From: Pseudomonas sp. 30_B
GTDB taxonomy: Bacteria; Pseudomonadota; Gammaproteobacteria; Pseudomonadales; Pseudomonadaceae
Reading direction: 5' to 3'
NCBI RefSeq assembly: GCF_017491605.1
Contig: NZ_JAFGYY010000003.1
Span: forward strand, 62,001-126,000
DNA: 64,000 bases
A program made the translations under genes and the position numbers. Below are positions 53,013 to 63,732 of the stretch, piece after piece. The notes under the pieces are model-generated. The model was not told the DNA's origin and did no database searches. It saw only the letters and a list, made by a program, of their open reading frames with translations. The first letter of the stretch is position 1. Each line of letters starts with the position of its first letter.

Positions 53013-54092
53013 ATCAAACCGATATTCTCCAAAGGGCCCTCGCTGGGCGCGCGCCTGCTGGTGCTCGCCGTCCTGTCGGTCGCCTTGATGGTGGTCGATG
53101 CCCGCTTCGATTATCTGAAACCGGTACGCAGCCAGATGGGCCTCGTGCTGAGTCCCTTCTATGGCGTTGCCGATTTCCCTGTTCGTGCCTGGGAAGGCGT
53201 ACGCGACCAGTTCACCAGCCGCAGCGAACTGCTGGCCGAGAACGAACGCCTGAAGGCCGAGCAGCTGCTGATGCAGCGCCGCCTGCAGAAACTCGCCACC
53301 CTGACCGAACAGAACGTGCGCCTGCGCGAGCTGCTCAATTCCTCCGCCCTGGTCGATGACAAGGTGCTGGTGGGCGAGCTGATCGGTGTCGACCCGAACC
53401 CCTTCACCCAGCGCATCCTGATCGACAAGGGCGAGAAGGACGGCGTGTTCCAGGGCCAGCCGGTGCTCGACGCCAGCGGCCTGATGGGCCAGGTGGTCGA
53501 GGTCATGCCCTACACCGCGCGTGTGCTGCTGCTGACCGACACTACTCATAGCATTCCGGTGCAGGTGAACCGCAATGGCCTGCGCGCCATCGCCGTGGGC
53601 ACCGGCAATCCGGAGCGCCTGGAGCTGCGCTACGTCGCGGACACCGCCGACATCAAGGAAGGCGACCTGCTGGTCAGCTCCGGCCTGGGTCAGCGGTTCC
53701 CGGCCGGCTACCCGGTGGCCACCGTCAAGGAGGTGCTGCACGACACTGGCGGGCCATTCGCCACCATTCGTGCGGTGCCCACCGCCAAGATGAACCGCAG
53801 CCGCTACGTGCTGCTGGTGTTCACCGACAGCCGTACGCCCGAGCAGCGCGCCACCGACGCCGCTGAGGCCCAGGCCGAGGCGGACCGCAAGGCCGCCGAA
53901 TCCGCGGCGCCGGCCCAGCCCGGAGCTGCAGCGCCCGCCACGCCGACGCAGAACGCTGCGCACCCAGCCACGCCGGCGGCTCCCGCCGCACAACCGGCAC
54001 ATCCGGCGGCAGCTAATGGCGCCGCGCCTGCCGCACCTGTCGCTCCGGCAGCCCCGGCGGCACCGCACCCCGACGCAAGGAATCGCCGCTGA
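53013..54092 (+). CDS. mreC: Rod shape-determining protein MreC, with a non-canonical start
   Basis: A bitopic inner-membrane scaffold of the elongasome, about 359 residues if it starts at ATC 53013. The TM helix (about 15-33, LLVLAVLSVALMVVDARF), coiled-coil (AENERLKAEQLLMQRRLQKL) and double beta-barrel (GVFQGQPVLDASGLMGQVVEV) are all present. The reading frame opens at a TAG (53001-53003) inside the Shine-Dalgarno TAGGAG and contains no ATG, GTG or TTG before GTG 53061, which would cut the TM helix. ATC at 53013 has ideal spacing and yields IKPIFSKGPS, an expected MreC N-terminus. The C-terminal ~65 residues are Ala/Pro-rich and low-complexity. Confidence 0.85.
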   Translation: MKPIFSKGPSLGARLLVLAVLSVALMVVDARFDYLKPVRSQMGLVLSPFYGVADFPVRAWEGVRDQFTSRSELLAENERLKAEQLLMQRRLQKLATLTEQNVRLRELLNSSALVDDKVLVGELIGVDPNPFTQRILIDKGEKDGVFQGQPVLDASGLMGQVVEVMPYTARVLLLTDTTHSIPVQVNRNGLRAIAVGTGNPERLELRYVADTADIKEGDLLVSSGLGQRFPAGYPVATVKEVLHDTGGPFATIRAVPTAKMNRSRYVLLVFTDSRTPEQRATDAAEAQAEADRKAAESAAPAQPGAAAPATPTQNAAHPATPAAPAAQPAHPAAANGAAPAAPVAPAAPAAPHPDARNRR

Positions 54093-54580
54093 TGGCCACC
54101 CAAGGCTCGCGAAACGGCTGGGCGATCTGGCTCAGCTTGCTCCTGGCGCTGCTGCTGTCGGTGGCGCCGATGCCCAGCTTCATGGAAATCGGCCGCCCGC
54201 TCTGGCTGGCGATGTTCCTGACCTACTGGGTGCTCTACCTGCCGCACAAGGTCGGCATGCTCAGCGCCTGGGTGCTGGGCCTCGCCGAAGACGTGCTCTA
54301 CGGCACCCTGCTGGGGCAGAACGCGCTGATCCTCAGCCTGATCATTTTCCTGGTGCTCTCGCTGCACCAGCGTTTGCGGATGTTCCCCATCTGGCAGCAA
54401 TGCCTGGTGTTGCTGGTGGTGTTCGGCCTGGCGCAACTGGTCCAGCTGTGGATCAGCGCCCTGACCGGCAACCGTCCGCCGACCCTGGTGTTCCTGTTGC
54501 CGGCGCTGGTCAGTGGCTTGCTCTGGCCGTGGGTCTATACGCTGCTCCGGGCCCTGCGTCTGCGCCTGAACATCAACTGA
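54092..54580 (+). CDS. mreD: Rod shape-determining protein MreD
   Basis: A 162-residue inner-membrane protein with about five hydrophobic helices, including [17 protein letters not shown] and [14 protein letters not shown]. It acts with MreBC and RodA/PBP2 in lateral wall synthesis. Its ATG shares one base with the mreC stop. A small hairpin follows. Confidence 0.95.
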   Translation: MATQGSRNGWAIWLSLLLALLLSVAPMPSFMEIGRPLWLAMFLTYWVLYLPHKVGMLSAWVLGLAEDVLYGTLLGQNALILSLIIFLVLSLHQRLRMFPIWQQCLVLLVVFGLAQLVQLWISALTGNRPPTLVFLLPALVSGLLWPWVYTLLRALRLRLNIN

Positions 54581-54581
54581 G

Positions 54582-54600
54582 GCCCCGCTGCGGGGCGTTT
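54582..54600 (+). terminator. Possible weak terminator after mreD
   Basis: GCCCCG pairs with CGGGGC over a 3-nt loop and is followed by GTTTCG, just after the mreD stop. The T run is short, so read-through into maf and rng is likely. Confidence 0.45.
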
Positions 54601-54647
54601 CGTCGGGTCTGGCGCCAGTCGCGCCGGACCGGCTTCGGGAGTCTCTG

Positions 54648-55232
54648 ATGTCCCAGCTGTACCTCGCTTCCAGCTCGCCGCGTCGCCGTGAGCTGCTGAC
54701 CCAGATCGGCCTGCCGTTCCATATCGTGCCCGCTTCCATCGACGAGACGCCGCAAGCCGGCGAGTCGGCCGTGGCCTATGTCGAGCGCCTGGCGCGCGAA
54801 AAGGCCCTGGCGGGGCTGCATTTCCTGGCGCAGCGGGCGGACGTCTGCGTGCTGGGCGCCGACACCGCCGTCGTACTCGATGGGCGGATTCTCGGCAAGC
54901 CCGCCGATCGTGCCGAAGCGCTGGCCATGCTGCAGGCGCTGTCCGGTCGTGAGCATGAGGTGCTGACCGCAGTGGCCGTGGCCAACCGCGACCGCTGCGA
55001 GGCGAGGGTGGTGGGCAGCCGCGTGACTTTCCGCAGTGTTTCGATGGAAGAAGCCGAGCGCTACTGGGACACTGGCGAGCCCCATGACAAGGCCGGTGGC
55101 TATGCTATCCAGGGGCTCGCGGCGGTATTCGTCAGCCGCGTCGAGGGCAGCTACAGCGCCGTGGTCGGCCTGCCCCTGTGCGAAACTGCGGCATTGCTGG
55201 CTGACTTCTCCATCCCATGCTGGCAGTCTTGA
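54648..55232 (+). CDS. maf: Maf-family nucleotide pyrophosphatase (YhdE type)
   Basis: A 194-residue house-cleaning enzyme that hydrolyses dTTP/UTP and modified pyrimidine nucleotides to the monophosphate. The family signature is [19 protein letters not shown] (positions 54658-54714), followed by [18 protein letters not shown] and [16 protein letters not shown]. The upstream GGGAGTCT and ATG at 54648 fit. It is co-directional with mreBCD and rng, the usual gene order in Pseudomonas. Confidence 0.93.
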   Translation: MSQLYLASSSPRRRELLTQIGLPFHIVPASIDETPQAGESAVAYVERLAREKALAGLHFLAQRADVCVLGADTAVVLDGRILGKPADRAEALAMLQALSGREHEVLTAVAVANRDRCEARVVGSRVTFRSVSMEEAERYWDTGEPHDKAGGYAIQGLAAVFVSRVEGSYSAVVGLPLCETAALLADFSIPCWQS

Positions 55233-55278
55233 TCACGAAGTAGCGCTGCACGACTCCGGGCGCGATAAGGAAGGGCGC

Positions 55279-56736
55279 ATGAGCGAAGAGATCCTGATCA
55301 ATATCACGCCGATGGAATCGCGCGTGGCGGTGGTGGAGAACGGCGTCCTGCAGGAGGTCCATGTCGAGCGCACGCTGCGCCGCGGGATCGTCGGCAACAT
55401 CTACAAGGGCAAGGTCGTGCGCGTGCTGCCCGGCATGCAGGCGGCCTTCGTCGATATCGGCCTGGAGCGCGCCGCCTTCATTCATGCGGCGGAGATATCC
55501 ACCCGCGAAGGCAGCGCGGTGGAGAGCATCAGCGCACTGGTGCACGAGGGCCAGAGCCTGGTGGTGCAGGTCACCAAGGACCCCATCGGCACCAAGGGCG
55601 CGCGCCTGACCACCCATCTGTCGATCCCGTCGCGCTACCTGGTCTATATGCCGCGCACCAGCCATGTCGGCATTTCCCTGAAGATCGAAGACGAAGTCGA
55701 ACGCGAGCGCCTCAAGCAGGTGGTGGCCAACTGCGTGGCGGTGGAAGGCATCGTCGAGCAGGGTGGCTTCATCCTGCGCACCGCGGCCGAAGGCGCCGGG
55801 GAGGACGAGATCCTCGCCGATATCCGCTACCTGCGCCGCCTGTGGGACCAGATCGACGCACAGATCAAGACCGTCGGCGCGCCGACGATGATCTATGAAG
55901 ACCTGTCCCTGGCCCTGCGCACCCTGCGCGACCTGGTCAATCCACGAATCGAGAAGATCCGCGTCGATTCCCGGGAGAACTTCCAGAAAATCACGCAGTT
56001 TGTCGAAGAACTGATGCCGGAAATCGCCGATCGCCTGGAGCACTACCCGGGCGAACGGCCGATCTTCGACCTCTACGGGGTCGAGGACGAGGTGCAGAAG
56101 GCGCTGGAGCGCAAGGTGCTGCTGAAGTCCGGCGGCTACCTGATCATCGACCCGACCGAGGCGATGACCACCATCGACGTGAACACCGGCGCCTTCGTCG
56201 GCCATCGCAACCTCGAAGAGACCATCTTCAAGACCAACCTCGAAGCCGCCACCGCCATCGCCCGCCAGCTGCGCCTGCGCAACCTGGGCGGGATCATCAT
56301 CATCGACTTCATCGACATGGAAGACGAAGAGCACCGCCGCCAGGTCCTGCGGACCCTGGAAAAACAGCTCGAACGCGACCATGCCAAGACCAACATCATC
56401 GGCATCACCGAGCTGGGCCTGGTGCAGATGACCCGCAAGCGCACCCGCGAGAGCCTGGTGCAGGTGCTTTGCGAGCCCTGCCCGAGCTGCCAGGGGCGCG
56501 GCATGCTGAAGACCGCCGAGACCATCTGCTACGAGATCTTCCGCGAAATCCTCCGCGAAGCCCGCGCCTACCAGGCCAATTCCTACCTGGTGCTGGCTAA
56601 CCAGAAGGTGGTTGATCGCCTGCTCGACGAGGAGTCGGGCAACGTCGCCGATCTGGAAGTCTTCATCGGCCGCACCATCAAGTTCCAGGTCGAGGCCATG
56701 TACTCTCAGGAACAATACGACGTTGTCCTGCTTTGA
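55279..56736 (+). CDS. rng: Ribonuclease G
   Basis: A 485-residue endoribonuclease that matures the 16S rRNA 5' end. It has an S1 domain (about 37-125, NIYKGKVVRVLPGMQAAFVD), the catalytic Asp region in TTIDVNTGAFVG and the zinc-link-type CEPCPSCQGRG. The start at 55279 (MSEEILINITPMESR) has AAGGAAGGG upstream; the ORF extension back to 55036 is a shadow of maf. Confidence 0.95.
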   Translation: MSEEILINITPMESRVAVVENGVLQEVHVERTLRRGIVGNIYKGKVVRVLPGMQAAFVDIGLERAAFIHAAEISTREGSAVESISALVHEGQSLVVQVTKDPIGTKGARLTTHLSIPSRYLVYMPRTSHVGISLKIEDEVERERLKQVVANCVAVEGIVEQGGFILRTAAEGAGEDEILADIRYLRRLWDQIDAQIKTVGAPTMIYEDLSLALRTLRDLVNPRIEKIRVDSRENFQKITQFVEELMPEIADRLEHYPGERPIFDLYGVEDEVQKALERKVLLKSGGYLIIDPTEAMTTIDVNTGAFVGHRNLEETIFKTNLEAATAIARQLRLRNLGGIIIIDFIDMEDEEHRRQVLRTLEKQLERDHAKTNIIGITELGLVQMTRKRTRESLVQVLCEPCPSCQGRGMLKTAETICYEIFREILREARAYQANSYLVLANQKVVDRLLDEESGNVADLEVFIGRTIKFQVEAMYSQEQYDVVLL

Positions 56737-56894
56737 GAGGCAGGTCCCAATGTCTTGGCTTCACACGAAATGCCGCTCTGGAACGGGCGGTTGCGGAGCT
56801 TTCGCTGACGCACACTGTCAGACGGGGTTCGCTACTGCATGGCTGGGAGCCAGCACGATGACCGTTTACCTTCTGCCACGAGCGCCTGACTGAC

Positions 56895-59800
56895 ATGGGG
56901 CGTCTGTTCACTGCGTCGTTGCGCGTGATCCTGGGGCTGCTGGCCCTGGGATTGGTGCTGCTCGCGCTGTACGTCAGCCTGGGGCGCCAACTGGTGCCGC
57001 TGGTGGCCGAGTACCGCGACGAGCTGGCGCAGAAGGCCAGCGCCCAGCTTGGCCTGCCAGTCACCATCGGCGGGCTCGAAGGCCATTGGCAGGACTTCGG
57101 CCCGGTCATCGTGGTCCGCGATCTGCAACTGGGCACGGGCGACGATGCGCTGCGCCTGGAGCGCGTGCACCTGACGCCGGATCTCCTCGGCAGTCTCATG
57201 ACCCGCCAGCCAAGGATCGAAAGCCTTGAACTGCAAGGCCTGCAACTCACCCTGCGGGAAGACGAGCAGGGCCAGTGGCGCGTCGATGGCCTGCCCAGCC
57301 ACGGCGAGACCGATCCGCGCAAGCTGATCGATCTGCTGCTGGCGCCACGCCGCCTGTCGCTGCTGGATAGTCAGCTGACCGTGCTGCCGCAGGGCGCGGA
57401 GCCTTTGTCGCTGAGTTATGTCGGCGTGACGTTGCACAGTGGTTTCCGCCAGCACCTCGACGCGCGCCTGACGCTGCCGGGCGGCCAGCCGGTGGCGGCC
57501 CGGCTGGATGCTCGCCTGAATCGCGACGACTGGAAGCAGAGCTCGGTGCAGGCCTACCTGAGCCTGCCGCAGGCGGAGTGGTCGAAGTGGCTGCCCGCGC
57601 GCCTGACCGGAGCCTGGAAGCTCTCCGAACTCAAGGCCGGCGGCGAGTTCTGGGCGAATTTCGAGAAGGGCGTGCCGGTGTCGGGTGTCGCGCGCCTCAA
57701 TGCCCCGTCGATCAAGGCCGGGTTGGGCGAGCAGAAGCCGGTCGGCCTGACTGATCTGGGCGTGAGCCTGTATTTCCAACGCAATGGCGAGGACTTTGAC
57801 CTGCGCGTTGCCGATCTCGCGGCCAACCTGGGCGATACCCGCTGGGGCGAGGTGGAGCTGTCGCTGACGCGGCGGATGAAGGGCGAGGAGCACTGGCAGC
57901 TGCAGGCCGACCGTCTCGACCTGACCCCGCTGGGCCCGATGATCACCGCCCTGGCGCCACTGCCGGACGCCGCCATCACCTGGCTGCAGGGCCTGAAGCC
58001 GCATGGCGTGCTGCACAACGTCAATTTCGACTACTGGCCGCAGCGCACCGGCGCCGAACGCATCGCCTATGCCACCAACCTGGAAAAGGTCGGGGTCAGC
58101 GCCTTTCACGATGTGCCGGCGGTCGCCAACGTCGACGGCACCTTCAGCGGCAACCTCGAAGGCGGCCAACTGGACGCTTCGGCCCAGGACTTCATGCTGC
58201 ACCTGGCGACCCTGTTCCCCGAGCCCTGGCGCTACCGTACTGCCCATGCCCGCCTGTTCTTCCAGTTGAACGACGAGGCGTTCACCCTCGGCAGCCACCT
58301 GATGAAGGTGGAGGGCGAGGAGGGCACGCTGGCTGGTGACATGCTGATCCGCCTGATGCGCGACCCCGAGCAGGAGGACTACATGGACCTGCGCGTCGGC
58401 ATGAGCAATGGCGATGCGCGTTTCACCAGCAAGTACCTGCCCACCGTCATCCCCCAGATGAGCAAGGACCTGGCCGCCTGGCTCAAGGGCTCGATCAAGA
58501 GCGGGCGCATCGAGCAGGGCTACTTCCAATGGCAGGGTTCGCTGCAGAAGGGGGCGGCGCCCGAGGCCCATTCGATGAGCCTGTATTTCAAGGTCCACGA
58601 CGGCGTACTCGACTACCAGCCGGGTTGGCCGGGGCTGAGCAAGGCTGAGGGCGAGGTGCGGGTCGAGGACACTGGTGTGAGCATCACCGCGCAATCCGGC
58701 CAGATCCTGCAAAGCCAGGTGCGCGATGTGTCGGTGGAGATTCCCCATGTTCCGGATGGCGAGGTTTCCCACCTGCATGTGGACGGCGATATCGACAGCA
58801 GCCTCGCTGATGGTCTGAAGATCCTCCAGGACTCGCCCATCGGCGCCCAGCACACCTTCGAGGGCTGGAGCGGAGAGGGCAAGCTCGCCGGTCACCTCAA
58901 GTTGGATATCCCGCTTGCCAAGGAGCAGGCCCGGCAGGCGCGGGTGATCGTCGACTTCGCCACTGACTCCGCACGGTTGAAGATCGCCAGACCCGAACTC
59001 AATCTCGAGCAACTCAAGGGCAGATTCCGCTACGACACCGACACTGGCCTGAGCGCGCAGAATGTCTCGGCCCAGACGTTGGGAGCGCGAATTACCGGCA
59101 GCATCCGCGCTGAAGGTCGCAACGGCGACGCACGCACCCGGGTTCTGGTTGGCGGGCAGATGCCGATGAAGTCGCTGCTGGAATGGGGCAAGGTGCAGAA
59201 GCAGTTGCCTGTGGACGGTCGCGTACCCTTCCAGCTCGACGTCCTGTTGGCGGGCAAGGACAGCCAGTTGCGGGTCGTCTCCAACCTGCAGGGCGTCACC
59301 ATCGATCTGCCAGCGCCGTTCGGCAAGTCCGCCAGCGAGACCCGTGACAGCGAATGGCGCATGACTCTCGATGGCGCCGAGCGGCGTTACTCGGCGACCT
59401 ATGGCGACCGCGCCAGCCTCGCCTATGCCGCACCGGCGGAGAATCCGCTCGCCGGGCGGGGCGTATTGCGCCTGGGGAGTGATCCGGCGGTGCTGCCGAA
59501 CTGGAATGGCGTGCAGGTGCGTGGGCGCATCGATGAAGTGGATGCCGATGCCTGGCAGGCGGTCCTGAAGAAGTACACCAACACCGGCGTTGAAGGTGCA
59601 TCTGGTCTGCTGCGTGGCGCCGATCTGCAGATCGGGCACTTCAAGGGCTTTGGCCAGAGCCTGGATAATCTGGGCGTCAGCCTTGCGCGCGTCGACAGCA
59701 GTTGGCAGGTAGGGCTGGTCAGTGCCCTGGTGTCCGGCAAGATCACCTTGCCCGACGGCGGTGCCCGGCCAATCCAGGTCATGCTCGATCGGATCGACCT

Positions 59801-60701
59801 GCCCAAGGGTGAGGCGATCGACTCGCCGGGTGCGGTGGAAGCGCCTGACCCCATGATCAACATCGACCCGCGCTCGCTGCCGGCGATGGATGTGACGATT
59901 CGCCAGGTCAGCAAGGCCGGCAAGCCGGTGGGTGCCTGGAGCTTCAACCTGCGGCCGACGCCGACCGGCACCAGTTTCAACAATGTGGCGCTCGAGCTGC
60001 GTGGCCTGGCGCTCAAGGGCACGCTGCGCTGGGACGGCGTGGCAGGTTCTTCGCGCAGCAGCTTCGACGGGCGCCTGGATGGGGAGAACCTCTCCGACGT
60101 GCTCAAGGCCTGGGACTTCGCGCCCAGCGTCACCAGTGAGCGCTTCCGCGTCGATATCAATGGTAACTGGCCGGGATCGCCGGCCGCGCTGAATCTGCGG
60201 CGCTTCGGCGGCAAGATCGACGCCAGCCTGCGTAAGGGGCAGTTCGTCGAGGTCGAAGGCGGCGCCAACGCCCTGCGCGTGTTCGGCCTGCTCAATTTCA
60301 ACGCCATCAACCGCCGGCTGCGCCTGGACTTCTCCGACCTGCTGGGCAAGGGCCTGAGCTATGACCGGGTGAAGGGCGTGCTCACGGCCACCGACGGTGT
60401 CTACTTCACCCGAGAGCCGCTGCGCCTGGACGGTCCGTCAAGCAATCTGGAGCTGAACGGTACGCTGGACCTGGCCCACGATCAGATCGACGCCAAGCTG
60501 TTGGTGACCCTGCCGGTGACCAACAATCTGCCGTTGGCGGCCCTCATCGTCGGTGCGCCCGCAATCGGTGGCGCACTGTTCGTCGTGGACAAGCTGCTGG
60601 GCGACAAGGTCTCGCGCTTCGCCAGCGTGCAGTACAGCGTGAAAGGCCCGTGGCAGAGCCCGGCCATCACCTTCGAGAAACCCTTCGAAAAACCCCGTTG
60701 A
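56895..60701 (+). CDS. yhdP: YhdP: AsmA-like intermembrane phospholipid transport protein
   Basis: A 1268-residue protein with one N-terminal TM helix (about 8-30, LRVILGLLALGLVLLALYVSL) and a very long periplasmic beta-strand bridge. The family is TIGR02099/DUF3971 with a C-terminal AsmA-like part (about 1050-1250, including FGGKIDASLRKGQFVEVEGG). Together with TamB and YdbH relatives it moves phospholipids between inner and outer membranes. Length matches the family. It has a poor Shine-Dalgarno, and 158 bp without a gene separate it from rng. Confidence 0.93.
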   Translation: MGRLFTASLRVILGLLALGLVLLALYVSLGRQLVPLVAEYRDELAQKASAQLGLPVTIGGLEGHWQDFGPVIVVRDLQLGTGDDALRLERVHLTPDLLGSLMTRQPRIESLELQGLQLTLREDEQGQWRVDGLPSHGETDPRKLIDLLLAPRRLSLLDSQLTVLPQGAEPLSLSYVGVTLHSGFRQHLDARLTLPGGQPVAARLDARLNRDDWKQSSVQAYLSLPQAEWSKWLPARLTGAWKLSELKAGGEFWANFEKGVPVSGVARLNAPSIKAGLGEQKPVGLTDLGVSLYFQRNGEDFDLRVADLAANLGDTRWGEVELSLTRRMKGEEHWQLQADRLDLTPLGPMITALAPLPDAAITWLQGLKPHGVLHNVNFDYWPQRTGAERIAYATNLEKVGVSAFHDVPAVANVDGTFSGNLEGGQLDASAQDFMLHLATLFPEPWRYRTAHARLFFQLNDEAFTLGSHLMKVEGEEGTLAGDMLIRLMRDPEQEDYMDLRVGMSNGDARFTSKYLPTVIPQMSKDLAAWLKGSIKSGRIEQGYFQWQGSLQKGAAPEAHSMSLYFKVHDGVLDYQPGWPGLSKAEGEVRVEDTGVSITAQSGQILQSQVRDVSVEIPHVPDGEVSHLHVDGDIDSSLADGLKILQDSPIGAQHTFEGWSGEGKLAGHLKLDIPLAKEQARQARVIVDFATDSARLKIARPELNLEQLKGRFRYDTDTGLSAQNVSAQTLGARITGSIRAEGRNGDARTRVLVGGQMPMKSLLEWGKVQKQLPVDGRVPFQLDVLLAGKDSQLRVVSNLQGVTIDLPAPFGKSASETRDSEWRMTLDGAERRYSATYGDRASLAYAAPAENPLAGRGVLRLGSDPAVLPNWNGVQVRGRIDEVDADAWQAVLKKYTNTGVEGASGLLRGADLQIGHFKGFGQSLDNLGVSLARVDSSWQVGLVSALVSGKITLPDGGARPIQVMLDRIDLPKGEAIDSPGAVEAPDPMINIDPRSLPAMDVTIRQVSKAGKPVGAWSFNLRPTPTGTSFNNVALELRGLALKGTLRWDGVAGSSRSSFDGRLDGENLSDVLKAWDFAPSVTSERFRVDINGNWPGSPAALNLRRFGGKIDASLRKGQFVEVEGGANALRVFGLLNFNAINRRLRLDFSDLLGKGLSYDRVKGVLTATDGVYFTREPLRLDGPSSNLELNGTLDLAHDQIDAKLLVTLPVTNNLPLAALIVGAPAIGGALFVVDKLLGDKVSRFASVQYSVKGPWQSPAITFEKPFEKPR

Positions 60702-60755
60702 GCAGAGTGTCCAGGGTTCGGTTAGCATGAACCTGGGACACAGCCGGAGTTCTTC

Positions 60756-61604
60756 ATGTCCATCGCAGTCATCCAGATGGTCAGCCAGGACGATGTCCTG
60801 GCCAATCTCGCCGCCGCCCGTCGCCTGCTTGAACAGGCTGCCCGTGACGGTGCACGCCTCGCCGTCTTGCCGGAAAACTTCGCTGCCATGGGGCGTCGCG
60901 ATCTCGCTGTTCTCGGCCGTGCCGAAGCACTGGGCGAAGGTCCGATCCTGCCCTGGTTGAAAAGCACCGCCCGCGACCTCAGGTTGTGGATAGTCGGCGG
61001 GACCCTGCCGCTGCCCCCGGCCGGGCAGCCCGAAGCCAAGGCCAATGCCTGCTCGCTGCTGATCGACGATCAGGGTGAGGTGGTGGCGCGCTACGACAAG
61101 CTGCACCTGTTCGACGTGGACGTCGCCGACGCCCGCGGCCGCTACCGCGAGTCGGACGACTACGCCTTCGGCCAGCGCGTGGTGGTGGCCGACACGCCGG
61201 TCGGCCGCCTGGGGCTGACGGTCTGCTATGACCTGCGCTTCCCCGAGCTCTACACCGCATTGCGCGAAGCCGGCGCGGAACTGATCAGCGCACCGGCGGC
61301 CTTCACCGCAGTGACCGGCGCGGCGCACTGGGAAGTGCTGATCCGCGCCCGCGCCATCGAGACCCAGTGCTACCTGCTGGCAGCCGGGCAGGGCGGCACC
61401 CACCCCAAAGGTCGGGAAACCTGGGGGCAATCGGCGATAGTCGATCCCTGGGGGCGTATCCTGGCTGAACAGGCCAAGGGCGAGGCCGTACTGTTGGCCG
61501 AGCGGGACAGCGAGGAACAGGCGGCGGTCCGGCAGCGTATGCCGATTGCCCGGCACAGACGATTTTTCCCGCCGGTCGATCCACGACCGGCGCGTACGGA
61601 GTAG
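60756..61604 (+). CDS. Carbon-nitrogen hydrolase (nitrilase superfamily, Nit1-like amidase)
   Basis: A 282-residue cytoplasmic amidase with the complete catalytic triad E40 (AVLPENF), K114 ([10 protein letters not shown]) and C157 ([13 protein letters not shown]). The LHLFDVDV segment points to the Nit1/Nit2 group, which repairs deaminated glutathione or acts as omega-amidase; the exact substrate is not shown. CGGAG lies 6-7 nt before the ATG. The stop is 2 nt before tldD, so the two are coupled. Confidence 0.9.
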   Translation: MSIAVIQMVSQDDVLANLAAARRLLEQAARDGARLAVLPENFAAMGRRDLAVLGRAEALGEGPILPWLKSTARDLRLWIVGGTLPLPPAGQPEAKANACSLLIDDQGEVVARYDKLHLFDVDVADARGRYRESDDYAFGQRVVVADTPVGRLGLTVCYDLRFPELYTALREAGAELISAPAAFTAVTGAAHWEVLIRARAIETQCYLLAAGQGGTHPKGRETWGQSAIVDPWGRILAEQAKGEAVLLAERDSEEQAAVRQRMPIARHRRFFPPVDPRPARTE

Positions 61605-61606
61605 AT

Positions 61607-63049
61607 ATGAGCGAACTGTTGTCATCCGTCAGCCAGCACCTGCTGGCCCCCGGTGGTCTGGACATCGAACGGTTGTCTCCGGTGCTGCATGAGCTCAGCG
61701 GCCCGGGCATCGATGCGGCCGACCTGTACTTCCAGAGCCAGATCTCCGAGTCCTGGATGCTCGAAGACGGCATCGTCAAGGAAGGCAGCTTCCACATGGA
61801 TCAGGGCGTCGGTGTGCGCGCGCAGTCCGGAGAGAAGACCGGCTTCGCCTACAGCAACGCGATCACCCACGAGGCACTGATTCAGGCCGCCCGCGCGGCG
61901 CGCTCGATCTCTCGCGCCGGGCAGAACGGCAAGGTGCAGGCGTTCAATGCCGTGGTGCCGCAACGCCTGTACGCCGGAGAGAACCCACTGGATGTGCTCA
62001 GCCGTGCGGAAAAGGTGGAGCTGCTGCAGAAGATCGATGCCGCAACCCGTGCCCTCGATCCGCGCATCCAGCAGGTCACCGTGAGCCTGGCCGGCGTCTG
62101 GGACCAGGTGCTGGTCGCTGCGACGGATGGCTCGCTGGCGGCGGACATCCGTCCGCTGGTGCGCTTCAACGTCAGTGTCATCGTCGAGCAGAACGGCCGC
62201 CGCGAGCGCGGCGGTCACGGCGGTGGCGGTCGTACCGACTACCGATACTTCCTGCAGGAAGACCGCGCCATGAGCTACGCCCGTGAGGCGCTGCGCCAGG
62301 CGCTGGTCAACCTGGAAGCAGTTCCCGCGCCGGCTGGCAGCCTGCCGGTGGTGATGGGCGCCGGTTGGTCCGGCGTGCTGTTGCACGAGGCGGTGGGGCA
62401 TGGCCTGGAAGGCGACTTCAACCGCAAGGGCAGCTCGGCCTACAGCGGCCGCATGGGTGAGAAGGTCGCCTCGAGCCTGTGTACCATCGTCGATGATGGC
62501 ACCCTGGCGGGCCGTCGCGGTTCGTTGTCGGTGGATGACGAAGGGACCCCCACGAACTGCAACGTGCTGATCGAGAACGGGATCCTCAAGGGTTACATGC
62601 AGGACAAGCTCAACGCTCGCCTGATGGGCGTGGCGCGCACCGGCAACGGTCGTCGCGAGTCCTACGCGCACCTGCCGATGCCGCGCATGACCAACACCTA
62701 CATGCTGGCCGGGCAGAGCGAGCCGGAAGAGATCATCGCCAGCGTCGAGCGCGGTATCTACTGCGCGAACCTCGGCGGCGGCCAGGTGGACATCACCAGC
62801 GGCAAGTTCGTCTTCGCCACCAGCGAGGCCTACCTGATCGAGAACGGCAAGATCACCCGACCGGTCAAGGGCGCGACCCTGATCGGCAACGGTCCGGAAG
62901 TGATGAGCCGGGTGTCCATGGTCGGCAACGACCTGGCACTGGACAGTGGTGTGGGTACCTGCGGCAAGGACGGCCAGTCCGTGCCGGTCGGTGTCGGCCA
63001 GCCGACCCTGAAGATCGACGCGATCACCGTCGGCGGCACGGGCGCCTGA
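61607..63049 (+). CDS. tldD: TldD: metalloprotease subunit of TldD/TldE
   Basis: A 480-residue protease subunit. The zinc motif HExxxH is present as [12 protein letters not shown] (H260, E261, H265), with the downstream ligand Cys region in [20 protein letters not shown]. With PmbA/TldE it degrades unfolded peptides and in other bacteria matures microcin B17 and the antitoxin CcdA. The pmbA gene follows after yjgA. GGAG is 5 nt before the ATG. Confidence 0.95.
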   Translation: MSELLSSVSQHLLAPGGLDIERLSPVLHELSGPGIDAADLYFQSQISESWMLEDGIVKEGSFHMDQGVGVRAQSGEKTGFAYSNAITHEALIQAARAARSISRAGQNGKVQAFNAVVPQRLYAGENPLDVLSRAEKVELLQKIDAATRALDPRIQQVTVSLAGVWDQVLVAATDGSLAADIRPLVRFNVSVIVEQNGRRERGGHGGGGRTDYRYFLQEDRAMSYAREALRQALVNLEAVPAPAGSLPVVMGAGWSGVLLHEAVGHGLEGDFNRKGSSAYSGRMGEKVASSLCTIVDDGTLAGRRGSLSVDDEGTPTNCNVLIENGILKGYMQDKLNARLMGVARTGNGRRESYAHLPMPRMTNTYMLAGQSEPEEIIASVERGIYCANLGGGQVDITSGKFVFATSEAYLIENGKITRPVKGATLIGNGPEVMSRVSMVGNDLALDSGVGTCGKDGQSVPVGVGQPTLKIDAITVGGTGA

Positions 63050-63079
63050 GGCCGTTGATGGTCAGGCGGGGATGGGGCG

Positions 63080-63107
63080 ACGCGGCCACTCAACGCAGGC
63101 CGCGTTT
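63080..63107 (+). terminator. Terminator-like hairpin between tldD and yjgA
   Basis: ACGCGGCC pairs with GGCCGCGT across a 10-nt loop and is followed by TT. It overlaps the last codons of the convergent yjgA gene. Confidence 0.45.
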
Positions 63108-63614
63108 GACCTCGTCCAGTTCGCGGATGTACTTGAAGATCTTCCGCGCCGCGGCCGGAGGCTTGTTGTGAGCGGCCTCGTGCTGGGCGTGGCGGATCAG
63201 TTGGAGCAGATGCTGGCGATCGCTTTCCGGGTATTCGCCGAAGAAAGCGGACAGCGCCGCGTCGCCGCCGGTGATCAGGTGGTCACGCCAGCGCTCCAGC
63301 GCGTGGAAGCGTTCGTTGTACTGGCGGGTCGAGGTGTCTACCTGATCCAGCAGCGCGACGATGGCGTCGATGTCCTGGTCGCGCATCAGCTTGCCGATGA
63401 ACTGCCGGTGGCGTTTCTTGGCAGCGTTGGCCTTGTGCTTGGGTGCTTCTTCCAGTGCGCGGCGCAGCGGATCGGTGAGCGGCATGCGTTCCAGCAGGTC
63501 GGGCTTGAGCGTCGTCAGGCGCTCGCCGAGGTCCTGCAGGGCGTGCAGCTCGCGTTTGACTTGCGTCTTGCTCTTCTCTTCGAAGAGCGAGTCGTCATCG
63601 TGAATTTCAGCCAT
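63090..63614 (-). CDS. yjgA: YjgA/DarP ribosome-associated protein (DUF615)
   Basis: A 174-residue charged helical protein that associates with late 50S precursors and helps ribosome assembly. Typical segments are [33 protein letters not shown] and [17 protein letters not shown]. The start at 63614 ([13 protein letters not shown]) gives the normal length; the ORF to 63995 is in the pmbA gene on the other strand. It lies between tldD and pmbA, convergent to the first and divergent to the second. Confidence 0.95.
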   Translation of the reverse strand: MAEIHDDDSLFEEKSKTQVKRELHALQDLGERLTTLKPDLLERMPLTDPLRRALEEAPKHKANAAKKRHRQFIGKLMRDQDIDAIVALLDQVDTSTRQYNERFHALERWRDHLITGGDAALSAFFGEYPESDRQHLLQLIRHAQHEAAHNKPPAAARKIFKYIRELDEVKRGLR

Positions 63615-63732
63615 GGCGGGGGTCTCGTTGAAAACGCCGCCATGATAACGAGTCGAGGGCCGCTTGTCCGGCCCGGTCGGTCGTCGTCGCCGGAGAGCGA
63701 TGCCGCCGGCACATGAACAGGAGAGGCAGCTA

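Noticed and set aside
56832..59639. 935-codon ORF antisense to yhdP
   Set aside because: Compositional shadow, no domain and no start signals.
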